64,000 nucleotides of DNA from the NCBI GenBank assembly GCA_914767885.1, contig CAJZBQ010000004.1, positions 1,093,001 to 1,157,000 of the forward strand. The letters are read 5' to 3'. Below the pieces are notes generated by a model that saw only the letters and a list, made by a program, of their open reading frames with translations, had not been told where the DNA came from and ran no database searches. This DNA is from Blepharisma stoltei. Its lineage: Eukaryota > Ciliophora > Heterotrichea > Heterotrichida > Blepharismidae. Made by a program: the position numbers and the translations under genes. Below are positions 53,867 through 64,000 of this stretch, piece by piece; the stretch's first letter is position 1, and the number at the start of each line of letters is the position of its first letter.

Positions 53867-54069
53867 ACTTTAATAATGCAATCTTAATGCTTTAATATAA
53901 TTAATTTTTATTTTTAAGTCTATAAATGACAGAAAAAGCTTTTATAAATAAATAATTTCCTTCATTTTTCTATTATTTAAGCTTAAAATAATATTTTCAA
54001 TATTTATGCATCATTGATGAATTTCTTATTCAATTTAAAGCATAGTTTACTTATTCAAGTTTGCATTAT
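53867..54069. other. AT-rich spacer 3' of the DnaJ gene
   Basis: About 200 bp, no feature seen. Confidence 0.45.
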
Positions 54070-55476
54070 CTAACGAGGAAACAATTGCTTAATTGTATTT
54101 TCTTGGTCAGGAGTCAATTTTCCTGGTAAATCCACTATAAACCTCACATGCAAATTCCCTTTATTTGATGGGACATCTTGATGAGGCATTCCTTCACCTT
54201 TAATAATCCTCACGGATTCTGGCTGTGTTACCCCAGTGTAATCAATCTGCACTACATGTCCATCAAGATGGCTAATTTGTTTCGAATACCCTAGCAAAGC
54301 TTCTTTCAGCGTCAATCTAATAGAAGTCGATAAATCGTTTCCTTTCCTTTCAAAACGTGTATGAGGCTTCAATTTAAGGACAAAGATAATGTCCCCAGGA
54401 AACCAATCAGGGCTTTGCTCACTTTGTCCTGGAAATATAATTTCAGATCCATTGTCCATCCCTGGCTCAATCTGTACATTAAGAGTTTTCAATGCATTTA
54501 CCACCTTTTGCCCTCCACAATTAGGACATCTCTCTGCAGCAAGCTAAATAAATCTTACAAACCCTCTTCCTCCACATCTTTCGCACTGGACTTGCATTTG
54601 CATGTTAAATCCAAAGCCACCCACATTTTGAAGTCTTACACCTTTGCCTCCGCATGCTTTACAAGGGACAGTTTTTTTGTCTTTTGCTCCTGTTCCTTTG
54701 CATTTTTTGCAGAGTTCGTTTCTCCTTATAGTGGTTTCTTTAGCAAGGCCATTATAGACATCTTCTAAATCAACTTCTAATTCAAATCGAAAATTCGGGC
54801 CTCGTCGCCTATTGAAGAGCTGCTGATCATTAAGCCCATCTTCTCCATAAATATCATAGATTTGCCTCTTCGCAGAGTCAGACAGAATTTCGTTTGCTTT
54901 TGTGACTTCTAACTCCCCCCCCCCTCCGTGAGCGAACAAAAAAATTTTGTTCGCTCACGGAGGGGGGTTAATTTTTTTTTTTAAAAAAAATTTATATATA
55001 AATTTTATAAAAAATATTTTTTTTCGAAATTTAAAAAAATCCTAATTTGCAAAAATTGGGAAGCAAATATTAATTTAATTTGCAAAATTTATGTTTTAAA
55101 ACGCAATTTGTTTAAAATTAAACAGAATTAGCTCTAGATTTCATTATACTAATTATCACTTATATATCAAAATTTTTTTCCATTAAAAATTTTTTCTTAA
55201 AAAAAATTTTTGTTCACTCACGGAGGGTGGGTTTTTGGTCAAAAAATGGCGATTTTTCTAATGGTTTTGTTCGCTCACGGAGGGGGGGGGGGGGAGTAAG
55301 TATTTTTTGTGAGCCTCCTCATTTCCAGGGTTTTTATCTGGGTGGTATTTTCTACTTAGACTTCTGAAGGCTTTTTTTATTTCAGATTCATCTGCATCTG
55401 GAGAAACTTCAAGAACTTCGTAATAGTCGATACCTAGAACAATCCCTATGAGAAGGACAAAAAATACACGTGTCAT
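54070..55476 (-). CDS. ER-type DnaJ / Hsp40 (class I, with zinc finger)
   Basis: ATG 55476 opens a signal peptide ([15 protein letters not shown]), then the J domain [21 protein letters not shown] with HPD ([10 protein letters not shown]). The MITE 54912-55298 splits the J domain; removal joins EEAHKKYL to [19 protein letters not shown]. Four CxxCxGxG-like motifs follow ([36 protein letters not shown]). A 15-nt intron lies exactly between the third and fourth. Substrate-binding beta domains end at TAG 54070. Signal peptide plus zinc finger point to an ER lumenal Scj1/ERdj3-like co-chaperone of BiP. No KDEL-like end is seen (LFPR). Confidence 0.95.
54544..54558 (-). other. 15-nt spliceosomal intron in DnaJ
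   Basis: Minus strand GTAAGATTTATTTAG. It contains an in-frame TAG; removal joins GGRGF to [11 protein letters not shown]. Introns of this size are a heterotrich hallmark. Confidence 0.93.
54912..55298 (+). mobile_element. Family A MITE / IES in the DnaJ J domain
   Basis: 387 bp, TA at 54910-54911 and 55297-55298. Almost base-for-base identical to the CDPK copy at 30675-31062 and in the same plus-strand orientation, although the host genes face opposite ways. Differences are mainly in homopolymer lengths. Confidence 0.97.
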
Positions 55477-55960
55477 AAAAATACTTTAATAGGGAAAATC
55501 TAAAACTGTTTTGAATTTTGGGATGAACCACTATACAAACTAATAAAGAAAAAGAAAATATGACTAGGAGAAATTACTATCAATAATCTATTATTTGATG
55601 CATATTGAAATTTTGTAATAATAATTTATTGAGCATTCTCATATATTATAGAAAACTTATTAATATAATAAATGCTGAAGCGAAATTAATTGAGTTTTAC
55701 AATAGAAAATAATAAGAGAAGGAGCACTATTTCTTTACCTAATCCAAGTAAGATTATTAGATTCTTTTCAAACCCACAAATATATAGAATAAAAAAGCAG
55801 AAATAGAAAAATATCCACCTATTTTAAAAAGTGCAAAAGCTTCTGAAATCTATTAAAAATGGGTCAACTCAAAAATCATCAGATGAGTAAAAACTTAATT
55901 CAAATCATCAGCTGAGCAACCAACTACGATTTAAGTTGCAAAAATTCTCACTTATAAACA
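55477..55960. other. AT-rich divergent intergenic region
   Basis: About 480 bp between the DnaJ and CDK starts. No feature seen. Confidence 0.5.
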
Positions 55961-56899
55961 ATGATTGGATTAACTATCACAAGAGATCAAAGCCGATATC
56001 AAATGATTAGCAAATTAGGTGAAGGTGCGTATGGAAAAGTTTATAAGGCAAAGGACACTAAAACCAACTCTATAGTCGCACTTAAAGAATCAGTAATCAC
56101 TATGGATTCTGAAGGAATCCCAGCTCAGACTATTCGCGAGATCTGCCTGCTAAGAGACCTTCTTCATCCAGGAGTAGTTTATCTCCAGGACGTCCTCATA
56201 TTAGAAAACAAGCTTTATTTAATCTTTGAGTACTTAGAGCAAGATTTACGCTATTTTCTCGACAATTGTGTACTTCCACTGCCTGAGCCGATCATAAAGA
56301 AATTCCTGATACAGCTTCTCAATGCTTTAAACTACTGCCACTCACATAGAATTATCCACAGAGATCTCAAGCCTCACAATCTTCTATTAGACTCAAATAA
56401 CGACCTTAAAATCGCTGATTTTGGCCTTGCCAGAGCTTTCCAGATCCCTTGCAGACCATATACAACTTCAGTCCAAACTTTATGATACAGAGCTCCAGAA
56501 ATTATTTTAGGCTGCGAAATATATAATACAGCAATTGACCTATGGTCTGTAGGGTGTATAATGGCAGAGCTTATGAATGGGTATCCTCTTTTTCCTGGTA
56601 GAAATCATATTGATCAGTTATTTACGATTTTCAGACTTTTAGGAACACCTAATGAGTCTACTTGGGAAGGCGTCACTAATTTTAGATATTATTCGCCTGA
56701 TTTTCCGAAATGGACACCAGTGCCATTTGAAAGACTGTTCCCTGGGTTTAGTGAAGTAGGGCTTGATCTGCTTGAACGGCTTTTGTCTATGAATCCTGAA
56801 AAAAGGATTTCTGCTAGAGATGCTCTTAATCATGTAATGTTTATTTAGCCTTTTTTGAAGAGCTCAGGAGTTTTGACTGAGAGATTAAGTATTCATTAA
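55961..56899 (+). CDS. Cyclin-dependent kinase (CDK1/CDK2 type)
   Basis: ATG 55961 ([20 protein letters not shown]), TAA 56897-56899. Kinase motifs: [16 protein letters not shown], the cyclin-binding helix variant IPAQTIREI in place of [27 protein letters not shown], and [11 protein letters not shown] with TGA as Trp. CDK hallmarks follow ([23 protein letters not shown]). A 15-nt intron removes an in-frame TAG near the end, giving [20 protein letters not shown]. The T-loop Thr is present (YTTSVQTLW). It probably drives cell-cycle transitions; the PAQTIRE helix leaves its cyclin partner open. No IES. Confidence 0.95.
56834..56848 (+). other. 15-nt spliceosomal intron in CDK
   Basis: GTAATGTTTATTTAG. 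Splicing joins ARDALNH to PFLKSSG, the expected end of the kinase fold. Confidence 0.93.
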
Positions 56900-57218
56900 C
56901 TTATTAATTTTATTAAAAACTGCCTTTTCTTTAGATTTTTAGATAAAGCTTCTTTCTGAAACAGTTTTTAAGTTACAATATAAATATTTCACTTTTTTAT
57001 ATATTAATTTATATAAAACCTAAACTTAGCAAGCTTAATTAATATAAAACAGCTTCAAAATTCTGATAAAAACCAAAAAAATCGAAAAACTTATAAAATT
57101 GTTGCATATTTTTTCTTCTCTTTTAGACACACAAAATCTAACTTTTGGGTGCCTAATTAAAACTGCAGCTTTAAAAGGATGAACTATGAGTCCCAATAAT
57201 CGATCCCAATATAATTTA
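56900..57218. other. AT-rich intergenic spacer
   Basis: About 320 bp between CDK and the USP gene. No feature seen. Confidence 0.5.
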
Positions 57219-60200
57219 ATGGCGTCTGATTACGTTGACGAGCTGAAAACAATCAGTTCCAGATAATTAAAAATGTAGGACTCAGGTCTTATATCAAAGC
57301 TCAGTGAGAGAAGCCACGATTTCTTGAGAGTCTTGGCTCAAGAATGGGTCTACACTAAGTCTGGTGTAGATCAGAGAGGCTTGGGGACAGAAACAGGTTG
57401 ACAGTTAGGCCGACCCATGTACCATTATTCAGATTTGTTGTCCAAGCTGATATCAAGAAGCACAGGATTTAAAAAGTTATCTTAAACTTAAATCAGTTCC
57501 AAACTTTCAAACTACAACCACGACCCTGAGCCTATAGAAGAGCTAAAGCGGCTTAACGAGCTCACAAAAACACTGAAGGACTCTCCTCAATCCCTACCAG
57601 TAGAACAAGCTAACTGTGTAGTCTCATCTCTTCCTTCTTTAGTCGGGTCTTTATTAAACAACAGAAAATATCTCAGCAGAGAGGCCATCCAGCTAGCCGG
57701 TGATATTCTGTCTAACGTCATGCTCATGCTCCCTCATTACTTTTCTTCCCCAAAGTACTTAGAAGCCCTCAGGATGACAGCAGAACTGGACAGAGCCTTC
57801 TACCAAACCTACATGCAGGACGAGCGAGCCATTTCTTGGGCAATCCCTCCTGAGCCAGTCACAGACTCCCCTGCAGAGTGGCGTGAAGAGCTTAAAGAAG
57901 GCGACCTGATTGACGCTGTCAAAGTGGATACCGGCTATGACCGAAAGATATGGGGCACTGCCAAGATCACGTCAATTGATTCTGATGACTACTTGTCTAT
58001 AGAATTCCAAGACGAAGGGTCAGAGTTTGACAGGTTTTTGCCTAAAACCAGCCAAGAAATAGCACCAGTTGACACGAAAAATAAAGACAAAGAATGGAGA
58101 CTTAGCCTAGACAAAGACATGATGATTGATGCTTACGATACTGCAAGTACATGGTATAACTCAACTATTCTGGGGAAAAGATATAAGCAAAATGATCATG
58201 GGACTATGACAGCTGAGCTGCTAGTGGGTTATAGAGTTTATGAGGCTTCAGGCGAAAAGTTCGACGATAATGGGAATTTTAGAGGATGGTCTTCGAAGTA
58301 TGATGAATGGATTTCTATATGATCCCCAAGACTTGCTTCTTACAACACCCATGCGAGGAAATGGCCAATCCCACTTGTGACAGTTATGGAGGAAAATATA
58401 ATTGATGACTCTAACGACCTTATTGAGGATGCTCCATATGCATTTTTTGTGACCAGACATAAGAAGTCTAAAAGTATGATACTTATAAGGAATTTAAATA
58501 GGTTACAAATGGCAGGGGTTTTTGACCTAATAGTGGATATCATTAATAACAGAGACCAATGGGTGTCTTTTGAGACTGTTTATTCACTGACTTATGTAGT
58601 AGGAAAACTATATGCGCTATACCATAAAGCATTTGTGACTTCTTACGTTAACAAGTTTAAAGATGCCCTGTTTGGGTATTTACTGAGCTGTCCTCAAAAT
58701 ATCATCAGAGATTTCAATAAAGAAAAATTAGACCAAATGCTATCATTAATGGAATCCTTCCTCAAGCGCTTCTATACAATTCAAGAGAAAAATGCTATAA
58801 TTGAGCAGTTTACTTTAGATTTATCATTGATCTGCTTTGAAACTCCTTATTTAGAAAGAAGAATACAAGGACTTAAAGGGATTATTGATGCAGTCAATAA
58901 GTCAAAATACACCCAAACCAGATCTGTAAAAATTGAATCACTGGTAAAATGACTTAAAGACCATGACGTAATTAATGAAATTTTTGGCATAAAAGGACAC
59001 TATCAACTGGTCCAAAGAGCTGCAGAAATTCTCCGTCTTTTTGCGAATGAAAATGAAATTACAGCTTCTGAGCTACAAGAAGTATGGGGCGCGTCACAGA
59101 AAAATGACGAAGATATGAAGCATAGTGTGTATAAAATTCTGGCAGATGTCAGCACAAATCTTAAGTCTGAACATTTAGAGTTTTTGGTTGACAAAATTGC
59201 AGAAATCCCTCCTAATAAGCTTTTTAAAGAAGAAGTCGACCTTTTGCATGAGCTAACTAAATATCCATTAAGGTAAGCGAAATTTTATTATGAAAAAATA
59301 GACATTTTTATACAGAAAATTTATAAAAAATAGGTGCCTTTTCTATATTTTTAATAGACTAATTATTAACAAAACCCATTAAGAGCTGGAAATGCAACTA
59401 ATAGAGCTTGCGAGCTCTTATGGAGCATCTCACTAGATGAAGAAAAATACCTAGACCCCGTCAAAGATTTAGCACTTGAAAACTTTTGCAGCCTCATGAA
59501 AAGCTGGGATTTAAGGAAAAACCGTATCCCAGTCATGATCCAATGTGTTGAAAAAATCAGAGAAAACAAAGCCGTTATCCAGTCTATCCAAATCATCAAG
59601 AAACTTTTAGCTAATTTCTTTGTATACTCAACACCAACAGAACCTACATCAAGAGGAACAATAGTAGACATGCTGATTAAAGAGCACGAAATCTTGGTCG
59701 CATTTTTTGACAATCTTTATTATTTTAAAGAAAAAGCCGCACAGTGGGGAAAAGGAGAAGATATTAAAAATGCAGTTATTTGTGATAGAACTACTTATAA
59801 AGACCAAATAGAGCAAAGATTGAGCTTTTTGCATACACTGCTAACGAGCTCTATATCAATAACTTTGTCGCAAAAACAGATGGACACTCTTTGGGACTTG
59901 CTTCTTCAAAACTCTTATTGCAGCGCTGAACGAGAATGCTTTTTGAAATGGCTAGGAGATGTTACTGAGAGCCAAAGCCAAGGCAAAAAAATTTTTGATG
60001 ACTCTGATGTCCATTCTTTCTTCTTAGAAAAGGTCGCAAACCTGAAAAACAGTTACTTTGACATGTCCCCTGAAGGGTTTACAGTATTTAAGTCATACTT
60101 TTTATTAATCAACGCTTCGTTAAGTAATATGAAGCAAAACCCTAAGACTTCTTATTCATCAAATACCACCACAACTTCTACTTATATAAGCCCATCATAT

Positions 60201-63200
60201 CAAAATGAGTATGCATCTAAAGAATTCGACTATCAAGTAATCACAGCACCATTGTCTTTGGTTGGTATGGAATGTCTGAGAAAAATCATTATGGAGGTAA
60301 AGAACGAAAAAGTCCTATCACAAGCCTCAGATTTCTTGAATGATTTGTATGATAATCTGAATACATCAGAAAATCTGATAGAAATTAGAGAAGAGTTTAT
60401 AGGATTTTGCTTACTCCTAGCCTTGATCAGTGTTTTTAAATACATTTATACAGCCAGCATTCACCTATTTTTATGAGAAAATGCTTAAAAAGGGTGTTTC
60501 TATAAAAAATTGGACATTATACAATATTTTCAAAAATTTTTTACTTCAAAAGATGACAGGCCGACCAATATTGGGCAGGGAGTTAGGATACCTTAAAAAA
60601 GGAATTGTGACTGAAAAGAAAAGAGCACTGTCACTTATGAAAAGCTTTATGGAAGAATGCGAAAAGAAAGGAACCGCAGGGCTGAAGTCTCATTCTGCAT
60701 TATTAAAAGGAGACATCCATAATTTAGTCATATTGAACCAGGTTTCCTACTACCCTCAAAGTGCTGACATTCCTAGAAGAATTGAGCTAAAGGTATATAG
60801 CAATACAACTTTTTGGGAACTCCGCTGCATAATTGGGAAAAAAATCAAATGCATGAGCGATCAGTTTAAGATATATAGAAGCTTGCTGCAAAAAGAAATA
60901 AAAGATAGCGACAATGGAAAAACATTGAGTGATTTGAGGATCAGGGTTAATGAAACTTTTTCTGTTTATAGAAGAATTATGCTTTATTTAGTAATATTGC
61001 TCTGTAATCTGGGAAATCAAAATACAGTTTTTTATTTAAATTATTTCTGATATTAATAATCCTAGTTTTTAGCTTAAATATTTTGGATACGAATATCCCT
61101 AAAGCAGCTTTAACTACGTCTGACAACCAGCTTTCAGAAAAAGCTCGAAAAATATTCAGTCAGTGGTTCCACAAATATGCATATATATTAAAATAAATAG
61201 AGAATCAGCACGTCATTTAAAATCTGTAGAAGGGAGTGAAAGCCTTGAAAAAGAGAGAAGAAGTCTGAGGTGTATCTAGTAGTTTATTGGCTCAGGTGGA
61301 TTAGCGATGCTGAGCTGATTAGTCTAAGTTCAATCTTGGGAGAGGTTTTTCCTGATGAAAAAATAGGGCATGAAGTTGTAAAGGTACTCCCAACAGTACC
61401 AGAGGATGCTTCTTGGCCAATCGGGATGCTTAATTAGCGCGATACCAGGTGCTGTATCATGGCTTTGAGTTTCCATTTTGCTGTCAGCTAACCAGAAATT
61501 CGGCTTTAATTTTTTATGGAGGCAACCCTGTTGCCATGGGTATCGAGCGTAGCCTTCATCTGAAAGATTAACACAGTGCAAGACTGTATTTAGACTGGCA
61601 AGCAAGCCAATAAGGACCTTCAGGAGGATTCTCCTATGCCTATAATTAATGTACAATAGTTTCACAAATACGCAGACAAGGGTGACAAAATGAGTCCTGA
61701 AGGCTGTTCTGCATTTACAAACTCTTGCACTGGCGACCCTTGTAAAGCAACAGACAAGCGTATCCAAGAATTCTTTACAAGTCACGATGACGACCGAGAT
61801 GGCTTACTCACAGAGGATAACTTTTTAGAGTTTTATAGACAAGCCTGCATCCAGCGTCCTAACGTAGTCTGGACTAATTTAGCATCTCACCATTATAGAA
61901 ACGACTTAAAGTGCTACGATGACGAAGAAGAAGATTTCGTAGACCCAAAAGCACTACCAGGTTTTATTTTGACACAAAAACAAGAGAACTTTGACTTGAT
62001 TTTTTCAGCGCTTAACGAAGAAGACTTGGCAAATGATGCTTGGGATTTATCCTTCATGATATTTATATAAACAATATAATTTTTATTTCCTAAATATATA
62101 ATTGACTAACTTCAGTATAATTATAAAACTCCCCACAAACCCTCAAATTTTTGAAAAAATAAAAAATCTCGAAGGATACGAAAACTGGGAAAGCCTGCTT
62201 GACTCTACCTCTAACCACAAGCTGCTCTACGCTCTACAAATAATTGAATCCTTCATGGAAGACCCTCCAGAAGACGACTTAGCAGCCTTTGAAGAGCGCT
62301 GCCAATGGAAAGTAAAATTCTTACAAAAAGGCGGATTTGGGCATCTCTATTCAATTCTCCTCAAATACCAAGCTAATCTTGACATTTTCCAAAAATCCTG
62401 CATAGGTTTTGTATTAAAACTTATATGTGTCTTCATTATCGCTGCCTTTTCAGCTGTAAAACCTGACATTTATGAGGTCGTTAAACTTGTCAGAAAACAA
62501 AGTGGCGGACTTGAATTAGAAGAAAAACAGCCTGCAGAACCTGAAGAAAAGAAATCTGACAAAAAGGTAAACTTCGGAGAAGAAGGCACCCAAACTGACG
62601 AATTAAGCGGATATGCCAGTTTATTGCAAGAAAGCTTGCCAGCTGAGCCACAAAAAGTGGTAGAAGAAGACTCGTCAATGATGAAATACCAAGAAACCCG
62701 AGGCTTTAAAGACCTAGTCAATGAAGTTATGATGAATGACCTTGGAGACAGCTTGATTAATAGCGTCGATTTGTCTCTTTTGATGGCAAAACTTATAGGA
62801 TTAATGGTAAACACCCTTAAAAATGAAGACTATGAACCTGAAGATAAACATATCATTGATTCTGCATTAGAATTATGGGTCAGCTGCCTTATGCACAAAA
62901 ACGAGCTGATACAGTCAGTATATGACTACCAAGGAGAAATGGATGTGTCTGAGTTTACAATAAGAGGATTGACCTTTGCCAAGATGGCGCTGGTGAGAAA
63001 AGCTTTTTGCCAGAGCTTTAAGAGTATCTGTCTTAAAGTGTCTTACCCAGAAAAGATGCCGACACCTTTCTTCTTACTCCCCCTCCAAAGGGAACAAGAA
63101 AAATTTTGTTTTTATGGAGGGGTTAATTTTTTTTTTAAAAAAGATATAGAAATTTCCCATAGATGGCGCTGTTTGCCCTTGATTTGCCCATGAGAAAAAT

Positions 63201-64000
63201 TTTTTGGTTTGACCAAACCATATGGGACTGGTCGAACCAAAAAATTTTCCCAGTGGGCAAATCAAGGGAAACAGCGCCATCTATGGTAAATTCTATATAT
63301 AATCAGTTGCGCATATTTCTTAATGTGCAAGACATGAGTGAAATTTCCCCACTTTCAAAAAAAATTCCACATGTAAAGTCTTACATAAATGCAGGCTTCA
63401 CATGTGGAATATTTTTGGCATGTGGGGAAATTTCCCACATTAAGAAATATGTGCAACGGATAATAATAATAATTTTGTATTTAATTTATTTTCAAAATTT
63501 AAAATTGCCAAATTACAAAAATTGGAAAGTAAAAATTAATTTAATTTGTAATATTTATGTTTTTAAAATGCAAGCTGTTTAAATTCAAAAAAAAATAGCT
63601 AGACTATTTAACACTTATATATTATTATGCGTTGCCTAAATTGCTTATCTAGGCTGGCATATTAAAATTTTCTCCAAATTTGGAGAAAATTTTCACACGT
63701 GAAAATATAGAGAATTCGCATGTGGAAATTTTCTTCAAAAGTCGAGAAATTTCCTCATGTGAAAATTTTCTCCAAATGTTGGAGAAATTTTAAAAATGCC
63801 AGGTTAGATAAGCAATTTAGGCAATGCATAATAAAATATTTTTGATTGATTACGGAGTCTGGGTTTTTTTACCCAAAAAATAAGGATTTTTCCAATGGCT
63901 TTTCTCACTTATGAAGGGGAAGCTAGACATTTTGATTAATAGAATGCCTACAGGTATTGTAGATCCAAAAGAAGCTGATCACACCCAGTTTTTCGAGCTT
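57219..64000 (+). CDS. Giant ubiquitin-specific protease (USP9X/USP34-like), N-terminal part, runs off right edge
   Basis: ATG 57219 (MASDYVDELKTISS). Visible order: helical N-terminus; two Tudor/Agenet-like modules (KEGDLIDAVKVDTGYDRK and WYNSTILGKRYKQ with GWSSKYDEWISI); long armadillo-like helices (SWDLRKNRIPVMIQCVEKIR); a ubiquitin-like stretch (IELKVYSNTTFWELRCIIGKK); an EF-hand-like segment (SHDDDRDGLLTEDNFLEFY); then MIKLPTNPQIFEKIKNL, typical of USP9X/USP34 scaffolds. The catalytic USP domain should lie right of the window. Seven inserts (57262-57491, 59271-59381, 60402-60450, 60991-61076, 61182-61659, about 62062-62118, 63077-63925) must be removed; the last join is PTPFFL-LDILINRMP. 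Several TGA codons are Trp. Deubiquitinase role follows from family. Confidence 0.85.
57262..57491 (+). mobile_element. Retroposon-like insert in the first USP exon with 11-bp direct repeats
   Basis: AATCAGTTCCA occurs at 57251-57261 and 57491-57501. Deleting one repeat and the 229 bp between joins DELKTISS to KLSNYNHDPEPIEE. The 3' side ends GTTATCTTAAACTTAA, tail-like. The repeat contains no TA. A TA-to-TA alternative (57264 to 57513) would give ISSRYNHDPE. Confidence 0.72.
59271..59381. other. TA-bounded IES in the USP gene
   Basis: 111 bp flanked by CCATTAAG on both sides (TA inside the repeat). Removal joins LHELTKYPL to RAGNATNRACELLWS. Confidence 0.85.
60402..60450. other. Very short IES-like gap in the USP gene
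   Basis: 49 bp between TTTATA repeats (TA 60400-60401 and 60449-60450). The frame shifts across this stretch; removal gives IREEF-IQPAFTYFYEKMLKKG. No 15-16-nt GT-AG intron fits. Boundary choice uncertain. Confidence 0.5.
60991..61076. other. TA-bounded IES in the USP gene
   Basis: 86 bp. Removal joins SVYRRIMLYL to NILDTNIPKAALTTSD. Neighbouring TAs allow a few other in-frame lengths. Confidence 0.65.
61182..61659. mobile_element. Retroposon-like insert in USP exon with 15-bp imperfect direct repeats
   Basis: 478 bp, GC-richer than its surroundings, between TTCCACAAATATGCA (61167-61181) and TTTCACAAATACGCA (61660-61674). Removal joins FSQWFHKYA to DKGDKMSPEGCSAF. TA lies inside both repeats. 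No terminal inverted repeats or known protein inside. Confidence 0.72.
62062..62118. other. Short TA-bounded IES in the USP gene
   Basis: 57 bp (63 bp with the next TA). Removal joins AWDLSFMI to the LPTNPQIFEKI block, matching the family. Confidence 0.72.
63144..63298. mobile_element. Nested palindrome 1
   Basis: Arms of about 70 bp: ATATAGAAATTTCCCATAGA and its inverted copy, then GGCGCTGTTTGCCCTTGATT. TA-type ends. Confidence 0.88.
63306..63458. mobile_element. Nested palindrome 2
   Basis: Inverted arms GTTGCGCATATTTCTTAATG against CATTAAGAAATATGTGCAAC, with inner paired segments GAAATTTCCCCAC and TTCCACATGT. No relation to palindrome 1 seen. Confidence 0.85.
63623..63833. mobile_element. 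Nested palindrome 3, family C
   Basis: 211 bp with ends TATTATGC and GCATAATA. Arms contain TTGCCTAAATTGCTTATCTA followed by GGCTGGCA. The interior ATAGAGAATTCGCATGTGG matches the anoctamin insert at about 19795-19930. Confidence 0.9.

Larger units (their letters stand above)
63077..63925 (+). mobile_element. Composite family A IES (849 bp) with three nested palindromes in the USP gene
   Basis: TA at 63075-63076 and 63924-63925. Left TTACTCCCCCTCCAAAGG with its hairpin copy; right end TTCTCACTTATGAAGGGG then AAGCTA. The interior retains family A sequence (TTAATTTGTAATATTTATG, GCAAGCTGTTTAAATT). Removal joins PTPFFL to LDILINRMPTGIV. Confidence 0.88.

Noticed and set aside
61330-61785. Minus-strand 151-codon frame
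   Set aside because: It spans the retroposon-like insert and the antisense of a USP exon; no family features.
1-64000. CRISPR arrays, operons, Shine-Dalgarno sites
   Set aside because: The window is eukaryotic; repeats present are inverted or dispersed, not spacer arrays.

Overview
This window reads as germline (micronuclear) DNA from a heterotrich ciliate, closest in character to Blepharisma. Three observations support this. (1) In-frame TGA encodes Trp throughout: TGA sits at the conserved Trp of kinase motifs such as DE-W-SCGV and L-W-YRAPE. All clear stops are TAA or TAG. (2) Two 15-nt GT-AG introns are present (54544-54558 in a DnaJ gene, 56834-56848 in a CDK gene). (3) Most genes are cut by non-coding inserts whose removal between two TA dinucleotides restores a continuous, family-consistent protein. 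These behave as internal eliminated sequences (IESs). The genus is an inference; code, introns and inserts are seen in the sequence. Intergenic DNA is very AT-rich and genes are closely packed on both strands.

Layout, 1-22 kb: OSBP-family lipid-transfer protein (partial), a CDPK-like pseudokinase, a small coiled-coil protein, ribosomal protein uS2/RPSA, a mitochondrial carrier, an OSCA/CSC1-like channel, an NPC1-like sterol transporter, a small type I membrane protein, an A20/AN1 zinc-finger protein, DNAAF1 (LRRC50), TMEM18, an anoctamin/TMEM16, and a small unknown. 22-30 kb: a small unknown, a B-box/kelch protein, a 3.2-kb foldback element, a Rab-like GTPase with an MGC N-terminus, and a retroposon-like insertion. 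30-50 kb: CDPK, protein disulfide isomerase, HMG-box protein, a RING-IBR plus MYCBP2-type RCR E3 ligase, glutamate dehydrogenase, a long coiled-coil protein, an EF-hand-like protein, and a polytopic membrane protein containing an F-box. 50-64 kb: an atypical Rab, a small Cys/His repeat protein, an ER DnaJ with signal peptide, a CDK, and the start of a giant USP9X/USP34-like deubiquitinase that runs off the right edge.

Insert classes: short TA-bounded IESs (about 50-140 bp); MITE family A (about 250-390 bp, ends like TAACTCCCC then CCGTGAGYGAACAAA) in about eleven copies, two of them (30.7 and 54.9 kb) nearly identical; MITE family B with a TTTAAATTGGAACAAA subterminal motif; long palindromes; a palindrome family shared by the anoctamin and USP inserts; a foldback element with an 8-bp target duplication; and retroposon-like inserts with 10-15-bp target duplications, several inside exons. 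Inserts nest inside one another. The genes share no pathway: housekeeping, membrane-transport, ciliary and signalling genes are mixed. What links them is that most could be expressed only after precise DNA elimination in the developing macronucleus.
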